64,000 nucleotides of DNA from Moraxella porci DSM 25326. GTDB lineage: Bacteria; Pseudomonadota; Gammaproteobacteria; Pseudomonadales; Moraxellaceae. The notes below the pieces were generated by a model. That model was given only the letters and a program-made list of their open reading frames with translations, had not been told where the DNA came from and did not search any database. The stretch is taken from positions 154,080-218,079 of the forward strand of contig NZ_MUYV01000005.1 of assembly GCF_002014855.1 (NCBI RefSeq), read 5' to 3'. The position numbers were made by a program, and so were the translations under genes. This document shows positions 47,101 to 53,297 of this stretch, in pieces (position 1 is the stretch's first letter; each line of letters starts with the position of its first letter).

Positions 47101-47700
47101 GGCGAGATTTTGGGTAAAGAACAATCAGGCAATATGCAGACCATCGGCTTTGGGCTATACATGGACATGCTTGAGCGTGCCACGCGTGCGATCAAACAGG
47201 GCAAAACCCCAAGTCTTGCCACGCCGCTGGATTTGGTGAGTGACATTAACATACACGCATCGGCGCTGATTCCAGATGAGTATATGGGTGATGTGCATGA
47301 GAGATTGGTTTTTTATAAAAGAATCAGTGGCTTAGATGAGGTAGATGAACTCATCGACATTCGCACTGAGATGATTGATCGGTTTGGCGCACTGCCAGAT
47401 CAAACCCAAAACCTTTTTGCTGTACATCGCATTCGCATACGCGCCAAAAAACTTGGGATTACCAAAATTGATGCAGCTGAGCATACCATCACCATTGAGT
47501 TTCGCCCCGATACGCCGGTCGATGCTCTGGCGATCATCAAGCTGATTCAATCAGGCGGCGATTATCGAATGCAAGGCGCCACAGGTATCCGCTTTAATGC
47601 CAAAACTGCGATGCAGACCCAAGAACGCATTGATAAGGTCAATGAACTGCTGCTGTATTTTGAGGCGGCGATTACAGATGATAAAGGCGGTACGGACTAA
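44131..47700 (+). CDS. mfd: Transcription-repair coupling factor
   Basis: Mfd removes RNA polymerase stalled at lesions and recruits UvrA. The protein of about 1190 residues has the UvrB-homology part ('GEFAVRGSIIDIFAIGQ'), the RNA-polymerase-interacting domain ('LVVHLEHGIGRYQGL'), helicase motifs 'ICGDVGFGKTEVA', 'IIDEEHRFGVRHKE', 'SMTATPIPRTL', 'RGRVGRSHHQAYCYL', and the C-terminal UvrB-blocking domain. ATG 44131 is used; GTG 44119 is possible. Length is slightly above the usual 1150. Confidence 0.97.
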   Translation: MTQDFAPDLGELPTQANYKKTVSCLGGADLSFWLSQIAHHENRLIVMVANTQNELNQLDTELAFFGVNAKVFPDWEILAYDQLSVHQDIISERIALLTNMPKSGVLLVSVQTLMQRIAPPSWLIGQHFDLKVGDKFDIGQERERLTQAGYTYTDTVFEPGEFAVRGSIIDIFAIGQSLPFRLDLFDDEIETIKFFDPETQRTHTDLSLEKLKKDAESSLNLHQPHKLPTHAKIDQFSLLPAKEFALEDGRDLFRQNFASLFPAASARKIDLYNDVMAGIAPQGIEYYAPLFFELEQWMAMGSLFSYLPKDALIISHHDMAMHHQEHWMQIQTRHHSRAHDAQLPILPPDYLFFQNNEFHQALKNYPRIIIERTDDPSLQSMPMLEPPSLPINHQAPEPLAALLEFIKSSTIPVLLVAESAGRREIILELLKGKITTELVSDFGEFLAKKHQFDGSKIAISVAGIERGLWLDTPDGFVVISETQIFGRQVLQTRRRRQSSISQAFLVKSVTELAEGSLVVHLEHGIGRYQGLIALDLGEGEQEFIHLKYADDASIYVPITNLALIGRYSGTDSEAVALSKIGSGKWEKSKQKALEQIHDVAAELLNVQARRNAKSGISFEIDMAQYELFASQFAFEETIDQAAAIEAVMHDMKQSKPMDRLICGDVGFGKTEVAMRAAFIAVQAGYQVAVLVPTTLLAGQHEDSFLTRFADWPIRVEGLSRFGSKKHHDKVIESLADGTVDIVIGTHKLLQDEVKFKRLGLMIIDEEHRFGVRHKERIKAMQTDIDSLSMTATPIPRTLNMALSGMQDISIIATPPARRLAIKTFLLPKSDEVIKEAILREILRGGQVYYLHNDVASIEAAADSLRELISEARVAVAHGQMHERELAAVMNDFYHKKFNVLVASTIIETGIDVPNANTIIIHRADKFGIAQLHQLRGRVGRSHHQAYCYLMVPSLKGLSSDAKKRLNAITRANTLGAGFMLASEDLEIRGAGEILGKEQSGNMQTIGFGLYMDMLERATRAIKQGKTPSLATPLDLVSDINIHASALIPDEYMGDVHERLVFYKRISGLDEVDELIDIRTEMIDRFGALPDQTQNLFAVHRIRIRAKKLGITKIDAAEHTITIEFRPDTPVDALAIIKLIQSGGDYRMQGATGIRFNAKTAMQTQERIDKVNELLLYFEAAITDDKGGTD

Positions 47701-47724
47701 CAGGCGGCTGCCAATCTTGAGCGA

Positions 47725-47973
47725 TTAAAACCAATCTTCCAATAAAAAAATGCCCGTTCTGACCTCTGCTGTATTGGGTGGGGCGGGTCGATTTTTTTGG
47801 GGTAGCGTTGGTTTATTGGTAGCGACCGACTGTTTGGCAGACAGGCTGCTTGGGGGCTGTGCGCCATCGATGAGCTTGACGGGTAGGGGGCTTTTGGCCA
47901 GCTGAATATGTTGACAACCAGTCAAGCACAGCACCAAAAACACCCATAGCCAGTGCATAAAGGCAGTGCGCAT
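47725..47973 (-). CDS. Small proline-rich lipoprotein in the pal position
   Basis: The 82-residue product has a signal sequence with lipobox 'CLTGC' (Cys20) and a short, Pro/Ser/Lys-rich, probably disordered tail ending 'FLLEDWF'. It begins 3 bp after the tolB stop, where most gammaproteobacteria have pal. It has no OmpA-like peptidoglycan-binding domain and there is no room for one before mfd ends at 47700. No clear ribosome site is seen, so it may depend on translation of tolB. Function unknown. Confidence 0.75.
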   Translation of the reverse strand: MRTAFMHWLWVFLVLCLTGCQHIQLAKSPLPVKLIDGAQPPSSLSAKQSVATNKPTLPQKNRPAPPNTAEVRTGIFLLEDWF

Positions 47974-47976
47974 CGA

Positions 47977-49281
47977 TCAATTTGACCAGATCGGATCGCG
48001 GACAGTACCTGAGCTTAAGATCGTGCGCGATGCATTGCTGGTCAGGCTGCGTACCACCAAGCGGCTTTGATTGCCTTGGCTTGCGGCATAGACGATGCTG
48101 TTGCCCGAAGGGGAGAAGCTGGCTGAGACCTCTGTTCCAGGCACAGCAAAGCTTTGCTGTACGCGACCTTGAGGGCTTGCGATCACAATGCGACCTGAGG
48201 TGACATAGACCAATTTTGAGCCATCTAAGCTTAGGCGAGGGTTTGAGGCGCGAGCGGCGATCTGCTGGCTGCGGCCGCTATTAAAATCATAGCGTTGTAG
48301 GCTTTGGCTGCGCGTGCCATGATCGGCAGTATAGATAAAGCCTGAGCCATCAGGCAGATAATTTGGAGAGTTCTCAGCGCCACTTAGATTGGTGATGCGC
48401 TCCAGACGATTGGCGTTTAGATGTAGCCGATAGATGTTTGGGTTATTATTTTCATGACTGCCTGAAAATAACAGACTTGTGCCATCAGGCGAAAAGCTTG
48501 GCGCCAAATTATGTCCCCAAAACGGGGTCACAAGCTGTGGCTGACCGCCAGACACCGAAATCACGCGTATGACTGGCAGTCCTTGATTGGCTTGGGTGCT
48601 ATAAGCAATCTGTGTACCATCTTTTGAAAATACAGGCGTCATGATCGAGCCTGAGACGGTGTCTAGCGTGCGAATGGTTTGGCCGCTGACATCCATGATT
48701 TTTAGGCTGGAAGTCTTGTTGGTGGGTGAGCCGCTTTCTTCGACATAAGCGATCACGCCAGTCAGATCCGAGGTGTTGCCAGTGATGGCTTGGAAGATCT
48801 GATCACTGACTTTGTGGGCGGCGGCGCGTTTGGCAGTGGGTGTGTTGTCACTGATCTGAGTTTGTTGGCTGCTGACAGTGCCAGTTTGGGTATTGATGAT
48901 TTGATAATTAATGGCGACTTTATTGCCTGTGATTGAATGCACTTGTCCTAATACCACATGCTGATAGCCAGCATTGCGCCATTGGGTGAGGCTGCTTGTG
49001 ATCTGTGCGCTGCTTTGGGTAAGCATCGGCAGATTTTGGCTGTTGGCACCCAGACCTGCACCATCTAACAGCGAGCTGATGGTGCCTGATAGTGCAGCAT
49101 CACCAGCAAATGGCATAATCGCGACAGGTTTTTGGCTGGCAGCGACTTGTTTGGTGATCACCAATACTTCATCATCGCTCGCAGTCTGATTGGCGTGGGC
49201 TGTGATGGCAGCTGTGCTGAGTGCGATGATCAGTGATTGGGTGAATACTTGGCTAAATGTTGAGGGCTTGATGGTTTTCAT
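47977..49281 (-). CDS. tolB: Tol-Pal system protein TolB
   Basis: TolB is the periplasmic beta-propeller of the Tol system for outer-membrane constriction. The 434-residue protein has a signal peptide (cleavage after 'ITAHA'), an N-terminal alpha/beta domain and WD40-like repeats such as 'TPVFSKDGTQIAYST', 'APSFSPDGTSLLFSG' and 'SASFSPSGNSIVYAA'. It follows tolA by 57 bp. Its normal partner Pal is not encoded next to it. Confidence 0.95.
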   Translation of the reverse strand: MKTIKPSTFSQVFTQSLIIALSTAAITAHANQTASDDEVLVITKQVAASQKPVAIMPFAGDAALSGTISSLLDGAGLGANSQNLPMLTQSSAQITSSLTQWRNAGYQHVVLGQVHSITGNKVAINYQIINTQTGTVSSQQTQISDNTPTAKRAAAHKVSDQIFQAITGNTSDLTGVIAYVEESGSPTNKTSSLKIMDVSGQTIRTLDTVSGSIMTPVFSKDGTQIAYSTQANQGLPVIRVISVSGGQPQLVTPFWGHNLAPSFSPDGTSLLFSGSHENNNPNIYRLHLNANRLERITNLSGAENSPNYLPDGSGFIYTADHGTRSQSLQRYDFNSGRSQQIAARASNPRLSLDGSKLVYVTSGRIVIASPQGRVQQSFAVPGTEVSASFSPSGNSIVYAASQGNQSRLVVRSLTSNASRTILSSGTVRDPIWSN

Positions 49282-49338
49282 AACATGCTCTTATTAAAAT
49301 AGGGTGAATTTTGATGCATGGCTTGCTCGGCTGTATTC

Positions 49339-50121
49339 TTAAAACTCATCAGCAGAGTCACTGCTGCTGGGTGCGCTGATCAGCTGTTCGGTGGTAAACT
49401 GCATTTTGATGCTGTTTCTTATGCCTGCCAATTCTGTAAAGGGGGCAGCTGCATGCACCGACGCGGTCACTGATTCGCGCAAATCGGGATGACCACCGCC
49501 AAAGCTGATGCCAGTGACATTGCCTTGATCATCAAGATTGACCTGAAAACTGATGGTCTGATTTGGCTGATTGGGATAGCGTTTCCAGATGCTCTCGATG
49601 CGGCTTCTGACTGAGGCCAATGCGCTGTTAATCTCAGCACGCGATGGCTGTCTGCTTGGCTCAGCGCCGCCAGCAGCAGCGCTCTCGGCCTCGGCAAATA
49701 CGCCATCAATGCTGTTTGAGGGCTCGCTGATGGTGTCATTGGACAGCATCGGATCAAAGCTTGGCTCAAACAACGATGGCTGGCTATTTGCGATCTGTGT
49801 TGATGAGTGTCGCACGCGCGGCTGATCATAAGTGCGCTGGCTTTGGGCTTGGATCAGTGCTTGATCAACAGGTGTGATGGCTGTCGTGCTTTGCTTGGCA
49901 TCGTGATGGGCTTTTAGCGCTTGACTGGCTGCGGCAAATTGCTCTTGGCTGGCCAATGTCGTCTGAATACCAGTATCAGTCTGTGGTGGCGAGATGATCG
50001 GTGCGCCGATGGCTACCAAGATGATCGCATGACCAAGTACGCTGGCCAAAATCGGCAGCGTCCAGACCGAACGATCGGCTGTCTGATCGGGCGTTTTGGC
50101 ATGAGAAGGGGGATTTGGCAT
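49339..50121 (-). CDS. tolA: Cell envelope protein TolA, short form
   Basis: TolA spans the periplasm and couples TolQR energy to the outer membrane. The 260-residue protein has one N-terminal helix ('LPILASVLGHAIILVAIG') and a C-terminal TolA/TonB-like domain ('VRSRIESIWKRYPNQPNQTISFQVNLDDQG'). The middle region is only about 120 residues and not the long Ala/Lys coiled coil of E. coli TolA (421 residues). ATG 50121 follows AGGTGAG. Position after tolQR supports the name. Confidence 0.85.
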   Translation of the reverse strand: MPNPPSHAKTPDQTADRSVWTLPILASVLGHAIILVAIGAPIISPPQTDTGIQTTLASQEQFAAASQALKAHHDAKQSTTAITPVDQALIQAQSQRTYDQPRVRHSSTQIANSQPSLFEPSFDPMLSNDTISEPSNSIDGVFAEAESAAAGGAEPSRQPSRAEINSALASVRSRIESIWKRYPNQPNQTISFQVNLDDQGNVTGISFGGGHPDLRESVTASVHAAAPFTELAGIRNSIKMQFTTEQLISAPSSSDSADEF

Positions 50122-50146
50122 ACTCACCTACTTAATTGGCCTGATC

Positions 50147-50578
50147 TTAGTTGGCAGATTCGCTCAATAAGCTGACTTGATTGATGCCAGCATTTTGGAT
50201 CAATGCCATGATGCGCATGATCTGGCTGTACGGATTGTTGGCATCGGCATTGACCATCACTTGCAGGCGATCATTCTCGCTGTGCATTTGTCGGAGTAGA
50301 GCATCCAAGCCTTGATCGTCGATCGGAGCATCGATGGCGTTTTTGTGGCTGACAAACAGCTGACCATCAGCATTTAGGCTGACGATGACAGGCAGATCTT
50401 CACTTTGGGTGATGGGTTTTGTGTCTTCTTTGGGTAGCGATACCTCGACGCCTGTGCTGAGCATCGGCGCAGTGACCATAAAAATCACCAACAATACCAA
50501 CATCACATCGATGTATGGCACGACATTCATCTCTGCAGTAAGCGGCTTGGTGCGTCGGGCGAAACGATTAGATGCCAT
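50147..50578 (-). CDS. tolR: Tol-Pal system protein TolR
   Basis: TolR is an ExbD-like inner-membrane stator subunit. The 143-residue protein has the single N-terminal helix with the conserved aspartate in 'VVPYIDVMLVLLVIFMVTAPM' and a periplasmic domain. ATG 50578 overlaps the end of tolQ by 11 nt, so translation is coupled. Starts further upstream would lie inside tolQ and add no family sequence. Confidence 0.94.
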   Translation of the reverse strand: MASNRFARRTKPLTAEMNVVPYIDVMLVLLVIFMVTAPMLSTGVEVSLPKEDTKPITQSEDLPVIVSLNADGQLFVSHKNAIDAPIDDQGLDALLRQMHSENDRLQVMVNADANNPYSQIMRIMALIQNAGINQVSLLSESAN

Positions 50579-51281
50579 AAGGATGCTCTTGTTCGGCGCT
50601 AAGTTGTGCTGACTGTACTGGGTGTGATGGCTTGGCAAATTTTTCGACCAAAGCGCTCATCAAGCTTTCGCCAAACAAGCTTCGATTCTCATACACACCA
50701 TTGGCTTTGGCAGTAAAATAATTAAACGCCATCGTCGCAGGGATCGCAGCAAACAGACCCAATGCTGTCGCAATCAGCGCCTCGGCGATACTCGGTGCGA
50801 CTGTGGCTAGACTCACCGAATCCGCCTGACCTAATCCGATGAACGCATTCATAATCCCCCAAACTGTGCCAAATAAGCCAATATAAGGTGATACTGAACC
50901 GATGGTTGCCAGTGTTGATAAACCTTTTTCTAATTTTACCTGCTCAGCACCCATCGCGGTGCGCAGACGACGCTCGATGATGTCAAGCTTTTTATCATTA
51001 GCCAAAGCCGCGTCTGTATGTGCCAAACCTTCATAAAAAATCGCCTCAAGGCCAGTGCGCTCGGTTTCTTGTTGCACCACAGACAGCTGCTTATCGATGT
51101 CATCACTCCAAAACCAAGCCTGAAATCTGTCATCAAAGCGCGATGCACCACCGATCTTGGTGGTTAGATGAAAAATAAGAATCCAGCTTAGGATGGAGAG
51201 CGCCAACAGCAGTGCCATCACGAGCTTGACCACCAAGCTGGCTTCTAAGATGAGGGAGATAAGACTGATCGATTCGTTCAT
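50568..51281 (-). CDS. tolQ: Tol-Pal system protein TolQ
   Basis: TolQ is the MotA/ExbB-like proton-channel subunit. The 237-residue protein has three membrane helices, with 'TIGSVSPYIGLFGTVWGIMNAF' and 'APSIAEALIATALGLFAAIPA' as family signatures. It starts the tolQ-R-A-B cluster at ATG 51281. The gene upstream is a thioesterase of a different type from the usual ybgC. Confidence 0.96.
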   Translation of the reverse strand: MNESISLISLILEASLVVKLVMALLLALSILSWILIFHLTTKIGGASRFDDRFQAWFWSDDIDKQLSVVQQETERTGLEAIFYEGLAHTDAALANDKKLDIIERRLRTAMGAEQVKLEKGLSTLATIGSVSPYIGLFGTVWGIMNAFIGLGQADSVSLATVAPSIAEALIATALGLFAAIPATMAFNYFTAKANGVYENRSLFGESLMSALVEKFAKPSHPVQSAQLSAEQEHPYGI

Positions 51282-51369
51282 GGTTAATTGACAGTTTGAT
51301 TAAGAAATTGCCATCATTATACCACAAGTGAATTGATTTGCTAGATTTGAAATGCACAGAACATCGCCA

Positions 51370-51852
51370 CTACCAGTCATGCGATTGTAGCTCGATGCGC
51401 AGTTTTTTGCGCGCTTTGGCCATCTCAAAGCGCTTTTTGGAGATCTCATCATGCAGCGCCAAAGGTGCGACTGCCACAGGTTTGCGCTGATCATCGACCG
51501 CCACCATGCTAAAATAGCAGCTGTTGGTGTGGCGTGTGGTGCGAGTCTGAATGTTTTCGGCCTCGACACGAATGCCGACTTCCATCGAGGTGGTGCCGAC
51601 ATGGTTGATGCGCGCAAAGAAAGTCACCAGCTCACCAACATAAATCGGCTCTTTGAAGATCACTTGATCCACCGACAAAGTCACCACATAGCCGCCAGCA
51701 TAGCGACTGGCGCAGGCATAAGCGACTTGATCGAGTAGCTTTAGGATGGTGCCGCCATGCACATTGCCAGAAAAATTGGCCATATCAGGCGTCATCAATA
51801 GCGTCATCGTCAAATCGGTCGGCGCAATGTTAGGGGTGAGATTTTGTGTCAT
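51370..51852 (-). CDS. YciA-like acyl-CoA thioesterase
   Basis: The 160-residue hotdog-fold protein has 'NVHGGTILKLLDQVAYACASRYAG' and 'DQVIFKEPIYVGELV', the pattern of YciA/BACH acyl-CoA thioesterases. Active-site Asp lies in the 'LLDQVAY' segment. ATG 51852 follows AAGGAAG; earlier starts give no family match. It occupies the place of ybgC upstream of tolQ but belongs to another hotdog subgroup. Acyl-chain preference is unknown. Confidence 0.88.
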   Translation of the reverse strand: MTQNLTPNIAPTDLTMTLLMTPDMANFSGNVHGGTILKLLDQVAYACASRYAGGYVVTLSVDQVIFKEPIYVGELVTFFARINHVGTTSMEVGIRVEAENIQTRTTRHTNSCYFSMVAVDDQRKPVAVAPLALHDEISKKRFEMAKARKKLRIELQSHDW

Positions 51853-52108
51853 ACAACTTCCTTGTGGTGCTCGCTCATCTTTTAGGGCTTGGATTTGATG
51901 AATAAATGTGTTAATCGATATGACAATCAACATCAATGGCTGTTCTTGCCATATCACTCAATACTCAGTGCAGTAAGCGAATGCTGCTGATCGGCATGAT
52001 GATTTGGCTTTTAGTATAAAAACTGTCCGCGATGCTGTACAGTGGACATTTTGTACTGATCGGTCAGTGGTGGAGGATGTGATTCAGTGATGGGATCTTA
52101 TAGGCAAT
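51853..52108. other. Intergenic region between tusE and the thioesterase gene
   Basis: This 256-bp region holds promoter sequence for the thioesterase gene at most. I see no additional gene. Confidence 0.4.
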
Positions 52109-52432
52109 TTAAAGGCAATTTGGTGGTTTTGGCAGTCCGGCAATGCGATTGACATGACGAGCCACCAGACCTGTGTTAAACAATGCTTGTAGTTTTTGAT
52201 TATTAATATCAAGCTCAGGCAAGGTGTTCATCAGATGCTTAATCAATGGGCGAGTGGCAGGACTGTGATGATAAGTCTCAAAAAACGCACGAACTTGGGC
52301 TAAGATTTGATAGTGTTCATCGCTAAGCGATACATCAAGCGTATCTGCCAATGTCTGAGCGACGGCTGGTGTCCAGTCCAAATGATTGACCAAATGTCCA
52401 TCATCATCAAGTAATAATGCTTGTTCTGTCAT
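52109..52432 (-). CDS. tusE: TusE/DsrC-like sulfurtransferase
   Basis: TusE accepts sulfur from TusBCD and passes it to MnmA for 2-thiouridine at the tRNA wobble position. The 107-residue protein has the DsrC-family C-terminal arm 'AGLPKPPNCL' with the conserved penultimate Cys106. It is the last gene of a tusD-tusC-tusE group. Confidence 0.92.
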   Translation of the reverse strand: MTEQALLLDDDGHLVNHLDWTPAVAQTLADTLDVSLSDEHYQILAQVRAFFETYHHSPATRPLIKHLMNTLPELDINNQKLQALFNTGLVARHVNRIAGLPKPPNCL

Positions 52433-52462
52433 TGTATTATATATCTTAACTGAGTGTTTATC

Positions 52463-52768
52463 TTAAAAAGTCAGCACGGCATCATAGTCATCAAGCGCGG
52501 GCTGACCGATTGTCAATACCGCTTGAATGGCAGGACTTAGTTTGGTTGGTTCATCAGAAAATTCGTGATAAGCTTTTGGCAAATCATACAGCTCAAGCGA
52601 TTGTACCATGCCATAGATGCGAGTAGATTCATCCATCAATACTGTTAAGCTATCCTTTCCAAATGATAACTGTACAGCATGGTCAAAAGTCGCCAAAGTG
52701 AACGCCAATGCAATGGCTTCATAGCTGATTAGCTCACTATCTGTGTTAATTTTTATTAAAAATTTCAT
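52463..52768 (-). CDS. tusC: TusC/DsrF-like sulfur relay protein
   Basis: The 101-residue protein begins 'MKFLIKINTDSELISYEAIALAFTLATFDHAVQLSFG'-like (here split: 'SYEAIALAFTLATFDH'), the fold of the DsrE/F family, and sits between tusD and tusE. It is somewhat short for TusC (about 119 residues). ATG 52768 with TAGGGG upstream begins right after the tusD stop. A TusB identity is less likely because of its order and N-terminal pattern. Confidence comes mostly from context. Confidence 0.78.
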   Translation of the reverse strand: MKFLIKINTDSELISYEAIALAFTLATFDHAVQLSFGKDSLTVLMDESTRIYGMVQSLELYDLPKAYHEFSDEPTKLSPAIQAVLTIGQPALDDYDAVLTF

Positions 52769-52775
52769 AAAACCC

Positions 52776-53165
52776 CTAATACTGCACCACTTGTACGCCA
52801 TCATCAATCAAGAGTGCCAACTCAGACAGTCCCACAAGGCGAAACGGCGTGCGTAGATTGTCACCATCCAATCCATGGCGTTTGGCATTTTCACCATCGG
52901 TGATGCCCCGAGCGAGCGCCGTGCTGACACACACTGGTAAATCCAGCTGATATTGCTCTGATAAAGTCGCCCAGCCATCGCTAATACTTAGCACATCGGC
53001 AGTCTGCCACATCAGGCGATTGGCGGTATAAGCGCCATCACCATAAAAAAATACCGACACCATCTCACCTTGTGACAATCGTGCTTTGGCATCTGCCAAG
53101 GCAAGCTTGGCTTGGTGGGTGTGTGGCGATGCACTGACTAATATTAGAATTTTTGATATGGACAT
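52776..53165 (-). CDS. tusD: TusD/DsrE-like sulfurtransferase
   Basis: TusD is the sulfur-carrying subunit of the TusBCD complex. The 129-residue protein has the active cysteine Cys79 in 'LDLPVCVSTALARGI', as well as 'SVFFYGDGAY' of the DsrE fold. It is first in the tusD-tusC-tusE operon and diverges from glnE. Confidence 0.92.
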   Translation of the reverse strand: MSISKILILVSASPHTHQAKLALADAKARLSQGEMVSVFFYGDGAYTANRLMWQTADVLSISDGWATLSEQYQLDLPVCVSTALARGITDGENAKRHGLDGDNLRTPFRLVGLSELALLIDDGVQVVQY

Positions 53166-53297
53166 AAGATAATATGATATAATAGAATTGTGATCAGGTT
53201 TTATCAGAAATAATCAAAGCTTTGACTTATTATAACGCAAAATTTGGTGTAAAATAAGTTGAATTTGGATTTTGTGCTACAAGGGTGTAGCTTTGAG

